Of a stretch of 42,833 nucleotides of DNA, positions 36,741-42,833 are shown piece by piece (the first letter of the stretch is position 1; each line of letters starts with the position of its first letter). The stretch is from contig NZ_SPMX01000054.1 of NCBI RefSeq assembly GCF_012940005.1, positions 1 to 42,833 of the forward strand, written 5' to 3'. The notes beneath the pieces were generated by a model. It was not told the DNA's origin and searched no databases. It worked only from the letters and a program-made list of their open reading frames with translations. The translations under genes and the position numbers were made by a program. Source of the stretch: Candidatus Accumulibacter contiguus (GTDB taxonomy: Bacteria; Pseudomonadota; Gammaproteobacteria; Burkholderiales; Rhodocyclaceae).

Positions 36741-39510
36741 GACCGGATCGGCAGAGCTTCGCTTCGTTCTCGATGGCCGCCCGTTGACGGCGCTGCCCGG
36801 CGAAACCATCTGGCAGGCAGCGCGGCGTGCCGGCACGACGATTCCTCACCTGTGTACGCGCACAGCGCCAGACTATCAGCCGGGCAACAACTGCCGCGCC
36901 TGCATGGTCGAGATCGACGGCGAGCGAAATCTCGCCCCCAGTTGCAGCCGCAAGGTCAGCGAGGGGATGCAGGTGCGCAGCGACACTTCCGAGCGTGCCC
37001 GGCAAAGCCGGCGCATGGTGATCGAACTGCTGCTCACCGAACAGCCGCCACGCGCGCAGGCGTACGACCGTAACTCGGCGTTCTGGTACTGGGCCGGGCA
37101 GTCGGGTGTGCATGCCAGCCGCTTTCCGCAACGCACAAGAGTTGCCCGCGCCGACCGCAGCCACCCGGCGATGAGCGTGCGGCTCGACGCCTGCATCCAT
37201 TGCCAGCTCTGTCTGCAGGCTTGCCGCGACATCCAGGCCAACGACGTGATCGGCATGGCCGGTCGCGGCGCAGCGGCGAGGATCGTTTTCGATCTCGACG
37301 ACCCGATGGGCCGATCGAGCTGTGTCGGCTGCGGTGAATGCGTGCAGGCCTGCCCGACCGGCGCACTGCTGCCGACAGCGATGCTTGCCGACGATGGCAG
37401 CGGCCTGCTCGGGGCAGGCGAGACCGTCGACCGCGTCGTTCCCAGCGTCTGTCCTTACTGTGGCGTCGGCTGCCAGGTCGACTATCAGATTCGCAAGGAT
37501 CGGATCATCGCCGTCAGCGGCCGCAACGGGCCGGCCAATCGGGAGCGCCTGTGTGTCAAGGGGCGCTTCGGCTTCGACTATGTGCACTCGCCACAGCGCT
37601 TGCTGAAACCCCTGATCCGCCGCGAAGACGCGCCCAAGGTCGCCGACGCAGCTTTCGACCCGGCCAGGCCCGGCACACATTTTCGTGAAGCGAGCTGGGA
37701 AGAGGCGCTGCTGCGGGCCGCGTCGGGGCTGCGGTCGATTCGCCAGCAACACGGTGGCGGCGCACTCGCCGGTTTTGGTTCGGCCAAGTGCAGCAACGAG
37801 GAAGCCTACCTGTTCCAGAAGCTGGTACGTACTGGTTTCGGCACCAACAATGTCGACCACTGCACTCGCCTCTGTCATGCCTCGTCGGTCGCGGCCTTGA
37901 TCGAAGGCGTCGGTTCCGGCGCGGTATCGGCATCGTTCATGCAGATCGACCACGCCGAGGTGGCGATCCTGATCGGCTGCAATCCGGAATCCAACCACCC
38001 GGTCGCATCGACCTTCTTCAAGCGCGCCGCACGCCAGGGCACCCGCCTGATCGTCATCGACCCGCGCCGCCATGGTCTGGCGCGCTTTGCCGACAAGACG
38101 CTGCAGTTCCGGCCCGGGACCGATGTCGCGCTGCTCAACGCGCTGCTGCACACGATCATCGACGAGGGCTTGTTCGACCCGGCGTATATCGCCCGCCATA
38201 CCAGCGGCTTTGCCGAGATGCGCACGCACCTTGCCGCTTTCAGCCCGGAAGCGATGGCCGCAGTCTGCGGCATCATGGCCAGCGAAATCCGCGCGGTGGC
38301 GCGACTCTACGCCCGATCGAAAGCGTCGATGATCTTCTGGGGGATGGGGATTTCGCAACACGCGCATGGCACCGACAACGCGCGTTGCCTGATTGCTCTG
38401 GCGCTGATGACCGGACACATCGGCCGTCCCGGCACCGGTCTGCATCCGCTGCGCGGGCAGAACAACGTCCAGGGCGCATCGGACGCCGGTCTGATCCCGA
38501 TGGTCCTGCCTGACTACCTGCCGATCTCGGTGGCCGCCAATCGCCGACGTTTCGAACAGCTCTGGAACACCACTCTCGATCCACGGCCGGGGCTGACAGT
38601 GGTCGAGATCATCAACGCCGCTGCCGCCGGCGACATCCGCGGCATGTACATCCTTGGAGAAAATCCGGCGATGTCCGACCCGGACCTCGGGCATGCGCGG
38701 CAAGCGCTGGCGTCTCTCGAACATCTGGTGGTGCAGGACCTGTTTCTCACCGAAACCGCAATCTACGCCGACGTCGTCCTGCCGGCTTCGGCCTGGCCGG
38801 AGAAGGAGGGCAGCGTGACCAACACCAATCGCCAGGTGCAGCTCGGTCGGCAGGCGCTGCCCTTGCCCGGCGATACCCGGCCCGATTGGTGGATCATCCA
38901 GGAGCTGGCACGCCGGCTCGGCCTCGACTGGCGCTACGACAGCCCAACGGCGATTTATTCCGAGATGCGCATGGCGATGCCCTCGCTGGCCAACATCAGA
39001 CGCGAGCGTCTCGTGCGCGAGGGTTCGGTGAGCTACCCCTGCGCCGGCGACGACGTGCCGGGTGCCGACGTCGTTTTCGAGAATGGTTTCCCGACGCCCA
39101 GTGGTCGTGCCGGCTTCGTTCCCGCCGCCCTGCTGCCACCCGACGAACAGCCGTCCGAGGAGTATCCGCTGATCTTGTCAACCGGGCGCCTGCTGGAGCA
39201 TTGGCATACCGGCGCGATGAGCAGACGCAGCGCCACGCTCGACGCACTCGAACCCGAAGCGGTGGTGACCGTCAGTGACGAAGACCTGCGTCGGCTGGGA
39301 CTTGCCGACGGCGAGCGTGTCCGCCTGAGCACCCGGCGCGGTGCAATCGAAGCCACGGCCCGCGCCGATCCGGCCGTCGCGCCCGGATCGTTGTGGCTGC
39401 CATTCTGCTTCCACGAAGCCGCCGCCAACCGCCTGACCAACCCGGTACTCGACCCCTTCGGCAAGATTCCCGAATTCAAGTACTGTGCGGTACGCCTGGA
39501 GCGTGCCTGA
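36733..39510 (+). CDS. Formate dehydrogenase catalytic alpha subunit (Mo/W-bis-MGD)
   Basis: The 925-residue protein oxidises formate to CO2. The N-terminus holds a [2Fe-2S] site (C41, C54, C57, C71), two ferredoxin [4Fe-4S] sites (C154/157/160/164 and C197/200/203/207) and the cluster near the cofactor (C240, C243, C247, C274). The molybdopterin domain follows with Cys381-His382 (HCTRLCHASSVAAL), the active-site pair; the codon is TGT, so it is a cysteine and not a selenocysteine enzyme. The C-terminal molydopterin-dinucleotide-binding domain (LILSTGRLLEHWHTGAMS... to FCFHEAAANRLTNPVLDP) is complete. Metal (Mo or W) cannot be told from sequence. Confidence 0.94.
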   Translation: MTETGSAELRFVLDGRPLTALPGETIWQAARRAGTTIPHLCTRTAPDYQPGNNCRACMVEIDGERNLAPSCSRKVSEGMQVRSDTSERARQSRRMVIELLLTEQPPRAQAYDRNSAFWYWAGQSGVHASRFPQRTRVARADRSHPAMSVRLDACIHCQLCLQACRDIQANDVIGMAGRGAAARIVFDLDDPMGRSSCVGCGECVQACPTGALLPTAMLADDGSGLLGAGETVDRVVPSVCPYCGVGCQVDYQIRKDRIIAVSGRNGPANRERLCVKGRFGFDYVHSPQRLLKPLIRREDAPKVADAAFDPARPGTHFREASWEEALLRAASGLRSIRQQHGGGALAGFGSAKCSNEEAYLFQKLVRTGFGTNNVDHCTRLCHASSVAALIEGVGSGAVSASFMQIDHAEVAILIGCNPESNHPVASTFFKRAARQGTRLIVIDPRRHGLARFADKTLQFRPGTDVALLNALLHTIIDEGLFDPAYIARHTSGFAEMRTHLAAFSPEAMAAVCGIMASEIRAVARLYARSKASMIFWGMGISQHAHGTDNARCLIALALMTGHIGRPGTGLHPLRGQNNVQGASDAGLIPMVLPDYLPISVAANRRRFEQLWNTTLDPRPGLTVVEIINAAAAGDIRGMYILGENPAMSDPDLGHARQALASLEHLVVQDLFLTETAIYADVVLPASAWPEKEGSVTNTNRQVQLGRQALPLPGDTRPDWWIIQELARRLGLDWRYDSPTAIYSEMRMAMPSLANIRRERLVREGSVSYPCAGDDVPGADVVFENGFPTPSGRAGFVPAALLPPDEQPSEEYPLILSTGRLLEHWHTGAMSRRSATLDALEPEAVVTVSDEDLRRLGLADGERVRLSTRRGAIEATARADPAVAPGSLWLPFCFHEAAANRLTNPVLDPFGKIPEFKYCAVRLERA

Positions 39511-40416
39511 ATGAGCACCTTCGCACTGGCGCCCGACCCCGACGATCCGGAACTCACACGCAAGGTCGAAGGCTGCGACCACCGCGGCCAGGCGGTGGCG
39601 CTGAGTGTCGTCGTCGAGCGACCGCTGACCCTGTATCTGAACGGTACCGAGGTGGTCACGCTGATGACCATCGGCGACCACCCCGAGCTGCTGGCCCTGG
39701 GCTTTCTCCTCAACCAGAACATGCTTGCCGGCGACGATGCGGTCACCGCCGTGGATTATGACGGCGACCTTGACGTGGTCGTCGTTCGCACGCGCAGCGA
39801 GTCGAGCTACGAACAGAAGCTGCAGCGCAAGATTCGCACCTCGGGCTGCGCGCAGGGGACGATCTTTGGCGACATCATGGAGCGCTTCGACGACATCCGC
39901 CTCGACACTGCCGCCGAGGTACGCTGCTCATGGCTGCAGAGCCTGTTCCTGCAGATTGGCCGGCAACCGAGCCTGTACCAGAAGGCCGGCGCGATTCACG
40001 GTTGCGTCCTCTGCGAGCGTGACCGCCCACTCGTCTATATGGAGGATGTCGGACGGCACAATGCCGTCGACAAGATCGCTGGCTACATGCACCGCCACGG
40101 TCTCGGCGGCCGCGACAAGATCTTCTACACCACCGGACGCCTGACCAGCGAAATGGTGATCAAGACGGTTCAGATGGAGATCCCGATCCTGGTGTCGCGA
40201 TCGGGTTTCACGGCCTGGGGCGTGGACCTTGCCCGGCGCGCCGGACTGACGCTGATCGGGCGCGCCAGGGGGCAGCGCTTCATCGTCCTGTCCGGCGGCG
40301 AAAGGCTGGTCTACGACCTCGATTTCGCCAAGGCAGCGGCCGACGATGGCCTCGATCCGCGGGAACAAGGCAGAAGCAAGCGATCCGGGGAAAAATCGGC
40401 AGATTCGGCGCCATGA
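39511..40416 (+). CDS. fdhD: FdhD/FdsC-like formate dehydrogenase maturation protein
   Basis: FdhD-family proteins deliver sulfur to, or carry, the bis-MGD cofactor for formate dehydrogenase. The 301-residue protein has the family blocks VVERPLTLYLNG, HPELLALGFLLNQ, GAIHGCVLCERD, EDVGRHNAVDKIAGY and FYTTGRLTSEMVIKTVQM. The usual CxxC loop is CAQG (Cys113 only), so the second Cys of the sulfurtransferase pair is absent. That fits the FdsC type, which binds bis-MGD, better than E. coli FdhD; this is inference. It begins directly after the alpha-subunit stop codon. No fdsD-like gene follows. Confidence 0.9.
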   Translation: MSTFALAPDPDDPELTRKVEGCDHRGQAVALSVVVERPLTLYLNGTEVVTLMTIGDHPELLALGFLLNQNMLAGDDAVTAVDYDGDLDVVVVRTRSESSYEQKLQRKIRTSGCAQGTIFGDIMERFDDIRLDTAAEVRCSWLQSLFLQIGRQPSLYQKAGAIHGCVLCERDRPLVYMEDVGRHNAVDKIAGYMHRHGLGGRDKIFYTTGRLTSEMVIKTVQMEIPILVSRSGFTAWGVDLARRAGLTLIGRARGQRFIVLSGGERLVYDLDFAKAAADDGLDPREQGRSKRSGEKSADSAP

Positions 40417-40567
40417 CGCCATGCATTCCCAGGCTTGTGCTCGTGCCGCCAGCAGTGCCGCCAGTGCAAGTATTGCGCTGGATCAATATACGGTCGCTCA
40501 TTCCAGTGTGAAATCACGACACTGACGGTGCAAAACGCCGAAGCACCGACATATTGAGGACAGACAC

Positions 40568-41215
40568 ATGGCCGAAATCCAGTTCGCCAAAAACTTCAAC
40601 GACCTGTCACACGCTCAGGGTGTCGATGCAGGCTTCCAGTTCGAGTTCTACTGCGAGCGCTGCTCAGATACCTGGCGCTCGGAGTTCGCTCCCTATCGCA
40701 GCGGCCAGGCTTCAGGCTGGGTCGGCAAGGCCGCGAGCATTTTCGGCGGAGTCCTCGGCAGCGTCGGTTCGGCGATCGATGGACTCGCGCAACATGGTTT
40801 CGGCGAGGCCCGCGATGGCGAATTCCGGCGCGCGATCGAGCAGGCCAAGGCGCATTTTCACCGCTGCGGCAAGTGTCACGCCTACGTCTGCGACCGTTGC
40901 TTCAACTCCGCTAGCGGCCTCTGCTACAACTGCGCGCCGGACGTCGAGGTAGAGATCGAGGCCGCGCGCAATCAGGGCGAGGTCCAGGGTGCGACGGAGA
41001 ACGCGGTTGCCGAAGGTGTCCGCCGCGGCAGCCAGCGCGAAGTCGGGCGAGGTCGGCAACTCGTCTGTCCGGCCTGCGGAGCAGAAACGCACGCTGCGAA
41101 GTTCTGCCCCGACTGCGGCCAGCGCCTTGGCGTCCCTGGTGTGTGCGCATGTGGAACGAGGATCCCAGCGGGCGCGAAGTTCTGCCCCGAATGCGGTGCC
41201 AGGACGAGCGGCTGA
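40568..41215 (+). CDS. Multi-zinc-ribbon protein
   Basis: The 215-residue protein holds paired-Cys knuckles throughout: YCERC near the N-terminus, then CGKC, CDRC and CYNC in the middle (about 98-118). At the C-terminus are two double-zinc-ribbon units (CPAC...CPDC and CACG...CPEC). Between the first knuckle and the middle group is a Gly-rich amphipathic stretch (GWVGKAASIFGGVLGSVGSAID) that could meet a membrane. No enzyme motif is seen; a scaffolding or protein-binding role is only a guess. TTGAGGA lies seven bases before the ATG. The 40417-40567 gap upstream shows no supported feature. Confidence 0.75.
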   Translation: MAEIQFAKNFNDLSHAQGVDAGFQFEFYCERCSDTWRSEFAPYRSGQASGWVGKAASIFGGVLGSVGSAIDGLAQHGFGEARDGEFRRAIEQAKAHFHRCGKCHAYVCDRCFNSASGLCYNCAPDVEVEIEAARNQGEVQGATENAVAEGVRRGSQREVGRGRQLVCPACGAETHAAKFCPDCGQRLGVPGVCACGTRIPAGAKFCPECGARTSG

Positions 41216-41275
41216 GTCTGTTGCATCCGCTTGGCGGCGTTCGACCTCGCACCGGCCGAAAAGGATCTGCCAGAC

Positions 41276-41593
41276 ATGCCGTACACCCTTCTTCCCTCCC
41301 TCTTGGTGCGCTGGGCGATTGTGGCGGTGCTGTCCCTCTCCGTCTGCATGCCCGTCGTGCACGCCGAGTCCGGCGAACCGGGGCTTTTCGAGGCCCTCGG
41401 CAAGCTTCCGAAATCGGCCACTCCCCCCACCGAGCCTGCTCCGCTCGCCGAGTCCTCCCCAGCCCCTGCGCGCACCGTTGCCGTGCCCGTGCAAGAGCGC
41501 CGCGTTGCCCTGGTGATGGGAAACAATGCCTATCAGCACGTTAATGCTGTCTTCCTCCCTACACCTCGTTGTCAGGAGATCCGATCATCATGA
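41276..41593 (+). pseudogene. Caspase-family protease gene truncated after the first strand
   Basis: The 105-residue frame has a signal peptide (LLVRWAIVAVLSLSVCMPVVHA), a Pro/Ala-rich linker, and then ERRVALVMGNNAYQHVNAV. That last motif is the first beta strand of bacterial caspase-like (peptidase C14) domains. The homologous stretch ends near 41545-41550 and is followed by unrelated residues (FLPTPRCQEIRSS) that overlap the start of the Sel1 gene. The His/Cys catalytic dyad is missing, so the product cannot be a protease. The break looks like a deletion or recombination joint. No clear ribosome site precedes the ATG. Confidence 0.7.
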
Positions 41594-42549
41594 AACTCCC
41601 AGGCTCCAACAAGAAATTGCAGGTGCTGATCCTGGCAGCCGAAGCCAATGACCCGCAGGCCCAGTACGATCTGGGCGTAGCCTATGAATACGGCGAATTC
41701 GATGTCATCGATCTTGCCCAAGCCATGTGCTGGATCAGAAGATCGGCAGAGAACGGCCATGTACACGCGCAATTCAAGCTTGCCTGCTATTACGAAAGCG
41801 GATTGGTAGGGCAGCCGGATGATTCCGCTGCCTATCTCTGGACGGAAAAGGCGGCTCAGCAGGGCCTGGTACACGCGCAGAAACAGTTAAGCAGCTTGTT
41901 GTCGCTGGGTCGTGGTGTGGCGCGGGATTTCCATCGAGCCGCCTATTGGGAGAAGGAGTTTCTCACCCAGGAGGCGGCCAATGGCGAAGCTGCGGCGATG
42001 CACCACCTGGGCAACTTCTGGCTGGAGGGCAAGCCGGGATTCCCCCGGAATACCGAGCAGGCGCTGCGCTGGTATGCAGAAGCCGCCGCGCGCGGTCATC
42101 GTGATGCCATGTTGCGCCTGGCTTCCCTGCTGGAAAAGGGGGAGGCTGTGGCACGCGACGAGGAGCAGGCGATCGAGTGGTACGAACGTGCCGGCGGCGA
42201 AGGCGTTCCTGCCGCTGCCAGGCTCAGGAATCTCGTTCGGCTGAGAGTCTTGTCTGATCAGGGAGATGCCGATGCCAAGTACCAGCTTGGCGATCTGCTC
42301 GGCAGCGATAGTGATGAAGGCCGTGACTTCCTGCAGCAGGCAGCGCAGATGGGGCAACGAGACGCCGCGCGGCACTTGTTCGAGTACTACCGTTCCCTCG
42401 ATGACGGTAGAGGCATCCCCAGCGCGGGCCGCCAGTGGATCGAACTGGCGGCGGATCTGGGCATCCCCGAGGCTGCACAATGTTTGGGGAAAGCAACAGA
42501 GCCTCAGGAGTGGGGTGCGAACGAAAGTGTTGGGCGAGTCCCGCTCTGA
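41590..42549 (+). CDS. Sel1-like repeat protein
   Basis: The 319-residue protein is built of Sel1/TPR-like helical repeats of about 36 residues: PQAQYDLGVAYEYG, VHAQFKLACYYESG, VHAQKQLSSLLSLG, AAMHHLGNFWLEG, DAMLRLASLLEKG and DAKYQLGDLLGS. These form protein-interaction solenoids. There is no signal peptide, unlike the truncated gene before it. CAGGAG lies about 11 bases before the ATG; an in-frame TTG at 41569 is less likely. The last ~20 residues (GANESVGRVPL) are not repeat-like, and a transposase-like gene begins 82 bp later, so the end may have been changed by insertion. Confidence 0.82.
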   Translation: MKLPGSNKKLQVLILAAEANDPQAQYDLGVAYEYGEFDVIDLAQAMCWIRRSAENGHVHAQFKLACYYESGLVGQPDDSAAYLWTEKAAQQGLVHAQKQLSSLLSLGRGVARDFHRAAYWEKEFLTQEAANGEAAAMHHLGNFWLEGKPGFPRNTEQALRWYAEAAARGHRDAMLRLASLLEKGEAVARDEEQAIEWYERAGGEGVPAAARLRNLVRLRVLSDQGDADAKYQLGDLLGSDSDEGRDFLQQAAQMGQRDAARHLFEYYRSLDDGRGIPSAGRQWIELAADLGIPEAAQCLGKATEPQEWGANESVGRVPL

Positions 42550-42631
42550 TAATTGTCAGCGACGTGAGCAAACGTAAGGAAATTAGCGGAGAGTTGCGAT
42601 AGAGTAGGGAACCCATCCACGGAGAGAAGCC

Positions 42632-42833
42632 ATGCCTAAGATTTCCCACATCGAACCTTGCGATTCCAGAGACTTGGTGGCCCGTTTGGAGGCTAATCCA
42701 AAGATACTGGCGAAAGTGCTAGAGATGCTGGAGTTGGTGGAGAACGCCGAAGGGGATCTGCGTCGGGCCGATGAAGCCGAGCGCCGCGTGATAGAAATTC
42801 TCCGCGGGACGGGCCAGGAGATTCTGACGGGAT
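42632..42833 (+). CDS. Probable transposase N-terminus, cut by window edge
   Basis: Sixty-seven codons are open to the end of the window (MPKISHIEPCDSRDLVARL... RRVIEILRGTGQEILTG). GGAGAG lies just before the ATG. The helical, charged N-terminus ending in 'RRVIEILR-x-x-GQEIL' recalls the start of ISKra4-type transposases, but this is weak evidence with no catalytic residues visible. The element's left end would lie between 42550 and 42631; no inverted repeat can be checked. Confidence 0.4.
   Translation, partial: MPKISHIEPCDSRDLVARLEANPKILAKVLEMLELVENAEGDLRRADEAERRVIEILRGTGQEILTG

Noticed and set aside
36685-38724. 679-residue open frame antisense to the formate dehydrogenase alpha gene
   Set aside because: It is a shadow of a gene with strong cofactor motifs; no start signal or domain was seen.
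36733-39510. Selenocysteine-containing formate dehydrogenase
   Set aside because: The active-site codon is TGT (Cys381), with no in-frame TGA and no SECIS-like hairpin following it.
40424-40531. 34-codon frame (MHSQACARAASSAAS...) before the zinc-ribbon gene
   Set aside because: No ribosome site and low-complexity Ala/Ser content typical of chance frames.

Overview
The window looks like a chromosomal segment of a high-GC betaproteobacterium, most likely Rhodocyclales and probably close to 'Candidatus Accumulibacter'. This is an inference from protein families, gene order (STAS-hslV-hslU, grpE-dnaK-dnaJ, paired cyclophilins-lpxH-recQ) and the many Hanks-type kinases; no search was run. The left two thirds is mostly core metabolism and proteostasis. 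The right third holds accessory signalling, formate oxidation and mobile DNA.

Layout. 1-1150: the cut 5' part of an IS701-like transposase, an orphan ArsR-family repressor, and two copies of an intergenic repeat. 1153-7377: enolase (minus), an internally duplicated STAS protein, the HslVU protease, and a soluble Ser/Thr kinase fused to a cyclic-nucleotide-binding-like domain. 7499-11321: grpE-dnaK-dnaJ behind a near-consensus heat-shock (sigma32) promoter. 11489-18945: an orphan periplasmic binding protein, cysS (minus), then a TPR protein, two cyclophilins, lpxH and recQ on the plus strand. 18948-26415: an FMN glutamate-synthase-like protein, nadC, a tiny membrane protein, thrC, a compact diguanylate cyclase, a likely 33-residue gene, an EamA transporter, a DUF2062 protein and a small exported protein.

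26667-32943 is the most interesting block. It is a tightly packed, partly overlapping operon encoding a tandem-FHA/transmembrane/trypsin-like protease, a transmembrane Hanks kinase with a PEGA-like end, a PP2C phosphatase, a second transmembrane Hanks kinase and a lipoprotein. It reads as a complete phosphothreonine write/read/erase module coupled to a periplasmic protease. After marC comes a complete ISAs1-family element (33678-34979) with matching terminal inverted repeats and a 10-bp target duplication. Then come a two-subunit NAD-linked formate dehydrogenase with an fdhD/fdsC-like maturation gene, a multi-zinc-ribbon protein, a caspase-like gene cut off at its first strand, a Sel1-repeat protein, and the start of a probable transposase at the right edge.

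Quality warning: hslV, hslU, dnaK, cysS, the glutamate-synthase-like gene and the ISAs1 transposase (twice) each contain one extra base inside a mononucleotide run, and the left-edge transposase has a similar slip. Removing one base restores a full-length family protein in each tested case. Because several of these genes are normally essential or highly conserved, I treat these as probable sequencing or assembly errors, not real pseudogenes.
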